DNA of 64,000 nucleotides from Meconema thalassinum (lineage: Eukaryota; Arthropoda; Insecta; Orthoptera; Tettigoniidae), in the NCBI GenBank assembly GCA_946902985.2, contig OX336392.1:16466716-16530715 (forward strand), read 5' to 3'. Each line of letters starts with the position of its first letter. Within the stretch, counting starts at the first letter, position 1. The notes under the pieces were generated by a model that had not been told where the DNA came from, did not search any database, and saw only the letters and a program-made list of their open reading frames with translations. Below, piece by piece: positions 55,564 through 64,000 of the stretch. The translations under genes were made by a program, and so were the position numbers.

Positions 55564-56227
55564 CGGGACGTCCTCATAAGACCGTCAACGCTTAGTTCGA
55601 ATGGGTTATGCTCCACGCGTGGCGAGGACTAATCCACGGTCTTTAATAGTTGTAGATCCACCTCATTCAATAACATACATCTTATCTAGGTTGGCAACAC
55701 CTCACATAAACACATCGCGATCACTCCCCACAGCACGTAGGGACAGGGGGGGAAGGCAGGGAAAAACCAGTCGTTAAGATAACCACCGCAGTCGACCGCA
55801 CAGCGAGTTCAAGTGAACACGGAAACTGCGAATAGCTGTAGTACGGAAGACAATCAGATAAGTAGTTAGCCTAAAATTTTATAGTTTAACCATAGTTTAC
55901 AACCATATAATCTCTCTAAAGTACAATCTCCGGATAGCCATCACCATTTAGCATTTCACCTAACATATATACTGCATTTAGCATACACTGACAGTTGCAG
56001 TACCAATACTGCAACTAAATAATTGTACATATTGTAAATATTTTCACCTGTATTTCAAACATAGATTTTATAGCCTAAGTGTATTGGATCTGATGATGAT
56101 CGCTTGACAATCGAAACTGGTCATCCTAGTGTTTTATTAATCTCATGTAATTTATTTCAGGATTAGGGCATAACCCATCTCTTTTGGGTACATTCGTGTT
56201 GACCGACTGAAAAGCACTAAACTCTTG
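55564..56227 (+). repeat. PLTR 5, right end of the array
   Basis: 664 bp ending actaaactcttg at 56227, directly followed by the TSD. It starts 3276 bp after PLTR 4. Confidence 0.88.
56086..56126 (+). ncRNA. hammerhead ribozyme in PLTR 5, stem-II variant
   Basis: Differs from the other four by one base: gcttgacaatcg instead of gcttgacgatcg. This breaks the G-C pair at the loop side of stem II (CGATC to CAATC). It is the 3'-most ribozyme of the array. The change could be a private mutation or an error at insertion. Confidence 0.75.
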
Positions 56228-56244
56228 TATACAATACTAACATT
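56228..56244. repeat. 17-bp target-site duplication, right copy
   Basis: tatacaatactaacatt, identical to 44522-44538. Confidence 0.85.
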
Positions 56245-56305
56245 ACCAAGGGGCAGATGACCTCGTAGTTCCGCCCCTTAAAACAACAATAACTAACTAA
56301 CATTA

Positions 56306-56600
56306 CCAGTCGCGGCTTCGCCCGCGAATATTCTAGTTGTAAAGAGTACACTTAGCAAATCTCTATCATGAATGCTATGACTGATTTATCCTTGGTATGA
56401 ATAATCCGACTTCATCAATTCAGCTACCTGTGCAGTGGTTAGGGGTTTGTCATTCCTTCATAGGTATATCAGAGGGAATATCACAGATACTGTTAATTTA
56501 AGGGCCTTTAAATGTGGTTTTCGGAGACCCTTTATAGTTGGGTGAAAAAGACCTTTCGTACCACATTCGCACGTGAAAATTGCGTTAAAAAATTCTAGAG
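56306..56600 (-). mobile_element. 3' end of another Helitron-like element
   Basis: On the minus strand a hairpin (TCGCGG...CCGCGA enclosing gcgaag) is followed by CTGG at 56309-56306 and a host T. Within it, agggcctttaaatgtggttt resembles sequence near 58900 in the larger Helitron. The TC start was not found, so the element is 5'-truncated and its upper limit is approximate. Confidence 0.5.
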
Positions 56601-57008
56601 TGCCCCTTGACCCCCTTAAGTGCATTATACTGTATGTATTGATGAACTTTACAGCTTAATTTGGTTCAGTGATAACCTTATAACCGTCTGGAAACTTTCA
56701 CAGTAATGTAATAATCGGAATTGCATTGCGTCTTACAGAAACAGATGGACTTGTGAGATTCTGTTACCATGGTTACCGTGTTGCATTCTTTCATTATTTC
56801 ATTGTAAATATACATGTTTTAAGGTATTTATTTAATTGTGAGGCATTTAAAGAGTAAGTGAGAGCGTTTCATTTACGCATTGGGTCATGCTGAACCTGTA
56901 GGTACCCCATATGTGTAGGTAGGTGTTAATGGGACCTTATTTTTGGTACAAAACTGGAATGGGACCTTAGCAGAATAATATAGGGAGGGATATTACACGA
57001 CACATGTT
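56601..57008. other. non-coding stretch
   Basis: AT-rich, nothing recognised before the hAT start. Confidence 0.35.
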
Positions 57009-57743
57009 CAGTGTGCATACCTGCCAACTCTTACGGTTTATCCGTAAAATTTACGGGAATTGCAGCATTTTACGGTTTTACGGATGAACGGTATCATTTT
57101 ACGATTTCGTGGACAAAAATTTGAAACGATAATTTACATTCGATAATACCGCCCACTTCCGTACAATCGATTGTTTGCGTGGGTCGAAGGCAAGTCCACG
57201 ATAGTCGATAACTCGTTCTTTGATATGATTCGTACTTTTAACCGTGTGATGTTTGTGTCGTCATTGTAATTGAATTTGAAGCCGGGATAACCGTTCTTCC
57301 ATGTGAATCTTAGATGTCGACAGGCTCTGCTTCGCATATTCTTTGTTCCACTCTGTTCGCTCGTTGCGATTTAAACCATATTCTTTGACCACGTTAGTTG
57401 TTCATTGTTCGCGAAGTTGGCGTTCCTTGAATGTTTTCGTTTTTTAAGGTTATGGCATATTTTATTGAAGCGTTCGAGTTTTTGTGCTATAACTTCGTGC
57501 TTCGCAGTTTCCTGTATTCCTTGGACTAATTACATTCGTTCCACGTGTGTGTTTTTTTTTTTCTTCTACCATGTGCATATTCTTTCTTCACGAGGTTGGC
57601 GTCGTGTTCATTTAATGGTTTAAGACTTTGTGTGTTTTGACATGTTTTAATGAAGTGTTGGCTGTCTTAAGTGTTTTATGTTATAATTTTATGTGACGTT
57701 CAGTGATCCAGGTTCCTTTCGATGTTTTAGTAGATATCGAGAA

Positions 57744-58091
57744 TGAACAAATCCAATAAGAAACAGTACTTCCAGACATTTAAAGAATCATACTCGGTTG
57801 ATTTTCCGTGCATACTAAAATCAAGAAAGGGAGAAAAAATTGCCTTTTGCACGGTATGTGGGTGTGATATTAAAATTGCAGATGGTGGAAAAATTAAGTA
57901 ATCATGTGAAGTGCGGTAAACACATAAGTTATGTTAAATCGAAGGAAGATAGCAAGAAAATCAACACTTTTTTGCTAAGTCTGGAAACGTTGACATTGGC
58001 GTAATTAGGGCCGAGTGTCTGTTTACTTCCTTTTTGCTGGAACACAATGTGCCCTTAAGTGTGGCTGATCATGCTGGTGCTTTATTTAAGA
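57744..58091 (+). pseudogene. hAT transposase N-terminus (BED-like finger), frameshifted and interrupted
   Basis: Starts MNKSNKKQYFQTFKESYSVD and contains the finger IAFCTVCGCDIKIADGG, then after a one-base frameshift near 57898 NHVKCGKHISYVKSK (C2H2-like BED half), STFF-like NTFFAKSGNVDIGVIRAECL and LLEHNVPLSVADHAGALFK. This matches a common insect hAT transposase family in which the finger binds transposon ends. The frame is cut by the Helitron and continues MMFPTSEVAKKYSCGRT at 63949 onward. The catalytic domain lies outside the window. Confidence 0.75.
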
Positions 58092-59715
58092 CTAGCAGTA
58101 GTGCCCGGCTTCGCTCGGAGGATTTATTTGTTTTATGGATGATAATGAATACTAACTTACTACAGAAATGTTATTAAATCTAACAGAAAATGAATAATAT
58201 AACTTTTTGTGATGGTGGTGGTGGTAGTGGGGGTGATAAGTAGTAGTTTACAGTCTAATTGACGTAACATTCAGGTCATTTTCCCGTAATATAATGATAA
58301 TAATGAATAGGGAAATGGCTATTTGCTAACTACTGTACTGACATATGTAATATACAATCGAATTGAAAGATATGATTAGAAAGAGGAGGCAGTGAACTAA
58401 AAGACACTGCCTAGGGCCCATATCTCATTAGCTGTTCGAAAAATAAACACCAATAGTGTCGTCTCTTGTCGCATAGTGCCGTAGGAAAATATGCTGAGCA
58501 ATTTGGAAAAACGTCGGCTGGCCCAACCTCCTGAGGTATCGGTAGCAAAAATGTTATTTATCGTCACATAGCACTCAACGATAAGGTTTGGAATAAATGA
58601 AGGTAAATTTGAAAGCACCAATGCTTATTGTCGCTGATAACCTCAATGTACTGCACCAACACCATGGCACTTATACAGGGGCATAATATTTTCAAGATAA
58701 TAACTGTTTTAAGGGCCTAAGAAATCTTTTTGAACTTATTAGTCCCTGTGACTGCCATTTATAAGCAGCTTAAGATATAATTATTTTCACAATTCTGCAC
58801 CAGAACACTGGTAGGGGTGACGTGATACAGCCCGCATTGCCAGCCAATAATAGACTTATTAAAATATTCTTACAGTTACACTACTACGGATATGAATAGT
58901 TCTAGCGCCTTAAAATGTGGTTTTTAAGATCCATTTGTCTGTTGTTCTAAATATAAGGAATGGAGAGGGTTGTCCAAAATATCAAGTGGACAGTGTTACC
59001 AGTAGGGTTTCAAAGGGTAAGTACGTAAAATTCGGTGCAATTAGGTGGAACGGTATAAATTTGTGCTAAGGGGCCTAAATGCAGGGAATAGAGTGGTCTG
59101 TCCAAAATATCATGTTGACGGTGTTACTCGTCGGATTCCAAAGGGTAAGTATGTAAAATTAGGTTCATCTCGGTGAAACAGTGTAGATTTGTGCCGAAGG
59201 GCTTAAATGCAGGGAATTGAGTGGTCTGTCCGAAATTTCAAGTGGATACTGTTGCTCATCGTGTTCCAAAGGGTAAGTATACAAATTTTGGTTCAGATCG
59301 GTGAAACGATGTTGATATGTGCCAAAGGGCCTAATTGCTGGGAATGGATTGGTCTGTCCGAAATTTCAAGTGGACAGTGTGGACAGGGTAAGTAAGTGGT
59401 CTGTCAAAAATTTCAAGCAGACAGTGTTAGTCGTCGGGTTCCAAAGTTTAAGTATAAACATTTTGGTTCAGATCGGTGAAACGTTGTAGATTTGTGACAA
59501 AGAGCCTAAATGCAAGGAATGGAGTGGTCTGTCCGAAATTTCAAGTGGACACTGTTGCTCGTCGGGTTTCAAAGGGTAAGTATACAAATTTTGGTTCAGA
59601 TCGGTGAAACGATGTTGATATGTGCCAAAGGGCCTAATTGCAGGGAATGGAGTGGTCTGTCCGAAATTTCAAGTGGACAGTGTTACTTGTCGGGTTATAA
59701 AGGGTAAGTATACAA

Positions 59716-62705
59716 GCTACGATAGGCCCAGCAAGCCAGTAGTGGATTAAACCAAATGCTTTCAAAAATGGAACGAGCCTCGGACAGGATGGATTTAATA
59801 GACGACGACACGGCTGTACACACGGACTAAGATTTGGAACTTTAAACCTAAGAACGCTGACGGGGAAGGTGGAGGAGATAGTGGATATGATGGAAAGAAG
59901 GAAGTTGGATTTATTGGGATTGGCAGAAACAAAGTGGAAAGGGGAAGGAAGGAGAGTACTGAGAAAAGGCTATAGACTGTACTGGAGTGGGAACGAAGAG
60001 GGAAAGAGGAATGGAGTGGGAGTAGTAGTACGAGATGGTTTGAAAGAAGAAGTGAGGAGAATAAGTGATAGGATGATGAAAGTGAAAGTAGCACTGAGGG
60101 GAGAGACCGTAGAAATAGTGCAAGTATATGCTCCACAAGTAGGCTGCGCTTCTGAAGAGAAGGAGGAGTTTGAAGAGGAATTGCAGAAGCAGCTGGTAGG
60201 AAGAAATATGATTGTTATGGGGGACCTCAATGCCCATGTAGGAAGAGAAAGACAAGGTTATGAGAGTGTTCTAGGACCAGAGGGTTGGGGTGGAAGAAAT
60301 GAGGAAGGAAAGAGACTGTTGGACTTATGCCTGAGGAACAGCCTGCTAGTTGGGAACTCCTGGTTTAAGAAAAGAGAGAGCCACACAATCACATGGTACA
60401 GTGATGACTTGACCAGGAAGTCGGTGGTCGACTATATACTGTATGAGAAAGAACTAAATAAGAACATCACGGACATCAAGGTTATACCATCGGAGAACCT
60501 GGATAGCGACCATCGATTACTGGTAATGAACCTGAGAGGGAGTAAGGAGAAGAAAGGGACTGAGAACCAGGAAAGACGTATAAGGATATGGAAACTGAAA
60601 GAAGGGGATAGAAGGGTCGAGTACCTCAAAATGGTAAAGGAAGGAATTCCAACAGATGAAGAAAGAGGGGTGGAAGAGGAATGGGCTAGATTTAAGAAGA
60701 CACTAGTGGGTGCAGCAGAAGCAGTATGTGGGAGGACAAGTAGTAAGAAGAGGTGGAAGGAAACACCATGGTGGAATGAGAAGACAAAAGATATAGTAAG
60801 GGAAAAGAATAGAGCCTTTAGGAGGTGGTATCAAAATAGGACGGTAGAGACAAGGGAAGAGTACCAGGAAAGAAAGAAGGAGGCGAAGAGAGTGGTGGCT
60901 GAGGAGAGAAGGAAGTGGATGGAAGAGTGGACAAAGATGATGGAGGAGGATAGTGAAGGTACAAAAAAGGTCCTGTATGGGATGGTGAAAGATAAGAGGC
61001 GGAAGGATCCTACGGATTATGTTAGAATGGTGAACAAAAGGGGACAAGAGATAGAAAATAGGGAAGAACTGAAGAAAATGTGGAAAGAATATTTTGAAGA
61101 ACTTCTGAACCCAAATGGAAAAGATGGTGAGGAGGAAGAAATCGGGGAAGAGGAAGATGAACTGCAAACAGAAAAGGACTTAACATGGAAAGAAGTGGAA
61201 GATGCAGTGAACAAGATGAAAGGAGGGAAGGCACCGGGTGTGGATGAGTTGAGTGTGGAGATGGTGAGAGCAGCAGGAGAGGTGGGGATACAGTGGCTGT
61301 ACCGAGTGATGAGGACAGCATGGAAGGAAAGGAAGACCCCAGAGGACTGGAAAAAAGGAATCATTGTCCCGATCTTCAAGAAAGGTAGTAGAACAGATTG
61401 CAGAAACTATCGGGGAATAACACTGATGAGTCATTGTGCAAAGATCTTCGAGAAAGTTTTGGAAAAGAGAATTAGGACAAGGATAGAAGGAGGGATGAGG
61501 GAAGAACAACATGGCTTCAGAGCAGGAAGGTCCACAGTGGATTTGATTTTTGCTGTAAGGCAGTTACAAGAACAGCACTATGAATATGGAACAGATCTAC
61601 TGATGGCCTTCCTGGACATTGAGAAAGCATATGACAGTGTATGCAGAAACAAAGTATGGAAGTCCCTGGAGGATAGAGGAGTAGAGAAATGGACTATAAA
61701 GAGGATAAAGGAGATGTACAAGGGAAGCGTGAGCTGTGTGAAAGTGGGAGGAGAGAGATCGGACTGGTTGGAACAAAGAAACGGCCTGAAACAAGGAAGT
61801 GCACTGTCACCGTTACTTTTCATTGTGGTGATGGATGACATAATGACCCGAGTGGCACAAGTAATTGGGGACGGAAAGATGAAAGCAATGGTGTTTGCAG
61901 ATGATTTGATGATTTGGGGAAACAAGGAGGAGGAGGTACAGGAACAGTTGGACGTGTGGGAAGGAGTAATACAAGGATATGGGATGAAATTTAGCATAAA
62001 TAAGAGTGAGATGGTGATCACAACAAGGAAGAAGGAAAGAACCACAACGGGAATAACAATTGGTGGGGAACAGCTGAAGAAAGTGGAGAGTTTTAAGTAT
62101 CTGGGAAGCCTGATACAAGATAATGGAAGAAACGATAGAGAAATAAATGAGCGGGGGAGGCAGGCAGAAGCATTTCGGAGGAGTGTGAGAAGCATGTTAT
62201 GGAGCAAGGATGTCCCTCAGAACAGCAAAAAGATCATATATCGGACGTACTATGTCCCTATCCTGACGTATGCCTCGGAGACCTGGGTTATGAAAGGAAG
62301 GGAGAGGAGCAAAATACAGGCCAGTGAGATGAGGTTCTTGAGAAGCAGTATTGGAGCTACAAAGATGGACAGAATAAGAAATGAGAGGACCAGAGAATTA
62401 ATGAAGGAGGAACCATTACAGGATGGTATAGAGAAATCTAGACTTAGATGGTATGGACATGTAAAACGAATGGAGGAGAAGAGGATACCCAGGAGAGTAC
62501 ATGAGACGAAGTGGGAAGGAAAGAGACCGAGGGGAAGACCGAGAGACAGGTGGCTGAAGGGGGTGGAAGAAAGCGTGAAGAAGAGAGGAGAAGACTGGAC
62601 AAAGGTGGAGGCTGAGAGATGGTGGGAAGACAGAAGACGTTGGAGAGGCTTGTGTTCCAAACAGACCCGGCCAGTGGCTGGAAACTGTGCAAGATGATGA
62701 TGATG
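59716..62705 (+). mobile_element. RTE LINE with intact ORF, inserted in the Helitron minisatellite
   Basis: Flanked by atacaa (59710-59715 and 62706-62711), which is single in uninterrupted satellite units (gtatacaaattttgg). The 3' tail is (GATGAT)n. Compared with the copy at 6812-10010 it lacks about 200 bp of 5' UTR, beginning at gctacgataggccc. The satellite monomers give an exact empty-site comparison. Confidence 0.92.
59869..62697 (+). CDS. RTE endonuclease/reverse transcriptase, intact (942 aa)
   Basis: Single open frame. APE-type endonuclease about residues 10-225: LAETKW (metal-binding Glu), VMGDLNAHVG (about 116), NLDSDHRLLVMNL (catalytic Asp-His about 212-214). A Lys/Glu/Arg-rich linker follows at about 230-440. 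RT about 450-740: PGVDELSVEMV, IVPIFKKGSRTDCRNYRGIT, MAFLDIEKAYDSV (A), GLKQGSALSP (B), FADDLMIWG (C, about 676). The C-terminal region has RLRWYGHVKRMEEKR and RGRPRDRWLKGVEESVKKRG. The enzyme nicks genomic DNA and primes cDNA synthesis at the nick. The first ATG in frame is used. No mutation is visible, so this copy may be active. Opposite-strand Phe/Ser-rich frames are shadows. Confidence 0.93.
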   Translation: MEEIVDMMERRKLDLLGLAETKWKGEGRRVLRKGYRLYWSGNEEGKRNGVGVVVRDGLKEEVRRISDRMMKVKVALRGETVEIVQVYAPQVGCASEEKEEFEEELQKQLVGRNMIVMGDLNAHVGRERQGYESVLGPEGWGGRNEEGKRLLDLCLRNSLLVGNSWFKKRESHTITWYSDDLTRKSVVDYILYEKELNKNITDIKVIPSENLDSDHRLLVMNLRGSKEKKGTENQERRIRIWKLKEGDRRVEYLKMVKEGIPTDEERGVEEEWARFKKTLVGAAEAVCGRTSSKKRWKETPWWNEKTKDIVREKNRAFRRWYQNRTVETREEYQERKKEAKRVVAEERRKWMEEWTKMMEEDSEGTKKVLYGMVKDKRRKDPTDYVRMVNKRGQEIENREELKKMWKEYFEELLNPNGKDGEEEEIGEEEDELQTEKDLTWKEVEDAVNKMKGGKAPGVDELSVEMVRAAGEVGIQWLYRVMRTAWKERKTPEDWKKGIIVPIFKKGSRTDCRNYRGITLMSHCAKIFEKVLEKRIRTRIEGGMREEQHGFRAGRSTVDLIFAVRQLQEQHYEYGTDLLMAFLDIEKAYDSVCRNKVWKSLEDRGVEKWTIKRIKEMYKGSVSCVKVGGERSDWLEQRNGLKQGSALSPLLFIVVMDDIMTRVAQVIGDGKMKAMVFADDLMIWGNKEEEVQEQLDVWEGVIQGYGMKFSINKSEMVITTRKKERTTTGITIGGEQLKKVESFKYLGSLIQDNGRNDREINERGRQAEAFRRSVRSMLWSKDVPQNSKKIIYRTYYVPILTYASETWVMKGRERSKIQASEMRFLRSSIGATKMDRIRNERTRELMKEEPLQDGIEKSRLRWYGHVKRMEEKRIPRRVHETKWEGKRPRGRPRDRWLKGVEESVKKRGEDWTKVEAERWWEDRRRWRGLCSKQTRPVAGNCAR

Positions 62706-64000
62706 ATACAAATTTTGGTTTAGATCGGTGAAACGGTGTAGATTTGTGCCAAAGGGCCTAAATGCATAGAATGGAGTGGTCTGTCCGAATTTTAAAGTGG
62801 ACAGTTTTACTTGTTGGGTCCAAAGGGTAAGTATGACATATTTGGTTCAGATCGGTGAAACGGTGTAGATTTGCACCAAACGGTCTAAATGCAGGAAATG
62901 GGGTGGTCTGTCCGAAATTTTAAGTGACAGTTTTACTCGCAGGGTTCCAAAGGGCAAATATACAAATTTTGGTTGAGATTGGTGAAACGGGGTTGATTTG
63001 AGCCAAAGGGCCTAAATGCAGGGAATGGAGGGGTCTGTCCGCAATTTCAAGCAGACAGTGTTACTCGCAGGGTACCAAAGGGTAAGTATACAAATTTTGG
63101 TTCTGATCGGTGAAACCGTGTAGATTTGTGCCAAGGGGCCTAAATGCAGGGAATGGGGTGATCTGTCCGCAATTTCAAGAGGACAGGGTTACCCGCAGGG
63201 TTCCAGAGGGTAAATATATAACTTTTGGTTGAGATCGGTGAAACAGTGTAGATTTGTGCCAAAGGGCCTAAATGCAGAGAATAGGGTGGTCTGTCCGCCA
63301 TTTCAATCAGACAGTGTTACTCGCAGGGTTCCAGAGGGTAAATATACAAATTTTGGTTGAGATAACTGTAACGTTGTAGATGTGTGCCAAAGGGCCTAAA
63401 TGCAGGGAATGGAGTATTCTGTCTGCAATTTCAAACAGACCGTGTTACTCGCAGGGTACCAAAGGGTAAGTATACAAATTTTGGTTCTGATCGGTGAAAC
63501 GGTGTAGATTTGTTCCAAAGGGCCTAAATGCAGGAAATGGGAGTGGTCTGTCCGAAATTTCAAGTAGACAGGGTTACCCGCAGTGTTCTAAAGGATAAGT
63601 ATACACATTTTGGTTCGGATCGGTGAAACGGTGTAGATTTTTGTCAAAGGGCCTAAATGCATGAAATGGGGTGGTCTGTAGGAAATTTTACGTGGACCGT
63701 GTTATTCACAGGGTTACAAAGGGTAAGTATACATATTTTGGTGGAGATCGGTGAAACGGTGTAGATTTGGGCCAAAGGGCCTAAATGCAGGGAATGGGGT
63801 GGTTTTTCGGAAATTTCAAGTGGACAGGGTTACCCGCAGGGTTCCAATGGATAAGTATACAAATTTTGGTTCAGATCGGTGAAACGGTGTAGATTTGTAT
63901 ACATAACAGACAGACAGACAGACAAACATTGAGCTTTATATATATAGATGATGTTTCCCACATCAGAAGTTGCAAAGAAATATAGTTGTGGTCGCACGAA

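Larger units (their letters stand above)
44539..56227. mobile_element. 11.7-kb Penelope-like element array
   Basis: Along the plus strand: a 40-bp leader remnant, PLTR, full minus copy, PLTR, full minus copy, PLTR, truncated minus copy, inverted junction at about 52287, PLTR, full plus copy, PLTR. The unit (664-bp PLTR, 23-bp leader, 2451-bp ORF, 138-bp 3' UTR) is 3276 bp, and same-strand ORF starts are exactly that far apart. Tandem copies share one PLTR between them. A single 17-bp TSD encloses everything, implying one integration of a complex product. Copies look identical apart from single bases, so the event is very recent. Confidence 0.9.
58920..63900. repeat. minisatellite, period ~128 bp, about 14 copies, split by a LINE
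   Basis: Units contain ctaaatgcagggaat, gtggtctgtccgaaatttca, gtaagtatacaaattttgg and gatcggtgaaacg. Landmarks near 59079, 59205, 59332, 59508 and 59636, then after the LINE 62758, 62887, 63015, 63142, 63270 and onward to 63783 at about 127-129 bp steps. One unit near 59395 is partly duplicated. The monomer is unrelated to the ~160-bp repeat of the other Helitron. Confidence 0.85.
58092..63948 (-). mobile_element. Helitron (non-autonomous), inserted in the hAT transposase
   Basis: On the minus strand it starts TCTATATATATAAAGC at 63948 and ends with the hairpin CCG(A)GC-GAA-GCCGG, a short spacer and CTAG at 58095-58092. The flanking bases are A and T. Joining 58091 to 63949 gives ...tttaag|a-tg|atgtttccc, i.e. 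LFKMMFPTSEVAKKY, restoring the hAT frame without a duplicated base. That is the Helitron rule (A|T target, no TSD). It contains a ~128-bp minisatellite, a (caga)n run near 63907, and a nested RTE LINE. No Rep/helicase is encoded. Confidence 0.9.
57009..64000 (+). mobile_element. hAT-family element, left part, running off the window
   Basis: A likely left end, cagtgtgcatacctgcc, lies near 57009, followed by repeated ttacgg motifs. The transposase start is at 57744. It is interrupted by the Helitron at 58092-63948 and resumes for the last 52 bases. The right end lies beyond the window. The 57009 end is inferred from similarity to typical hAT CAG starts. Confidence 0.6.

Noticed and set aside
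44522..56244. The array as independent PLE insertions
   Set aside because: Internal junctions show shared PLTRs with no TSDs. Only the outer ends carry the 17-mer.

Overview
The window looks like repeat-dominated nuclear DNA from a large-genome animal, most likely an insect. This is inferred from the transposon families present: RTE-type LINEs, Penelope-like elements (PLEs) with GIY-YIG endonuclease, piggyBac, hAT with a BED-type finger, a DUF4817/DDE transposase, non-autonomous Helitrons and tRNA-derived SINEs. No bacterial-style gene organisation is present. Only one convincing host coding exon was found (3957-4148, plus strand) and one weaker candidate (about 32956-33097, minus strand). 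Everything else is mobile DNA, satellites, or unannotatable intron/intergenic sequence.

Layout. 517-2685: Helitron-like element filled with a ~160-bp minisatellite. 3957-4148: host exon. 4317-4766: foldback with a 13-bp target-site duplication (TSD) and a hammerhead-ribozyme-like core. 5004-5336: tRNA-SINE. 6812-10010: RTE LINE (minus) broken by one nonsense codon. 10266-10366: 101-bp foldback with a 12-bp TSD. 13933-15626: terminal-inverted-repeat (TIR) element carrying a ~100-bp minisatellite. 17225-20027: piggyBac-like element with a nested palindrome. 21744-23641: old PLE with inverted pseudo-LTRs (PLTRs) and a 13-bp TSD. 23800-24840: decayed DDE transposase. 24967-25856: truncated RTE. 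26505-26912: SINE copy. 27660-27920: LINE remnant. 28475-29279: hammerhead-like motifs and a foldback. 29338-31276: defective piggyBac at TTAA. 32100-32651: RTE tail. 34081-34341: foldback related to the big PLE. 34965-35222: SINE. 38755-40397: second RTE subfamily. 41458-42655: TIR element hosting a 12-bp-TSD SINE. 44539-56227: an 11.7-kb PLE array. 56306 to the end: Helitron 3' end, then hAT, with a Helitron inside the hAT and an intact RTE LINE inside the Helitron.

The most striking system is the PLE array. It has three full 816-codon reverse transcriptase/GIY-YIG ORFs (two minus, one plus) plus a truncated one. The repeat unit is exactly 3276 bp, there are five 664-bp PLTRs, and each PLTR holds a hammerhead ribozyme. 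A 17-bp TSD flanks the whole array, so it probably inserted in one event. At least four smaller elements in the window share its layout: a 40-56 bp one-sided extension, inverted arms, and a 10-17 bp TSD. They range from 101 bp to 1.9 kb, and some retain hammerhead-like cores.

The second strong result is the Helitron at 58092-63948. Removing it restores the hAT transposase reading frame exactly, between an A and a T and with no TSD, which gives its ends precisely. No search or alignment program was run; coordinates come from reading the sequence.
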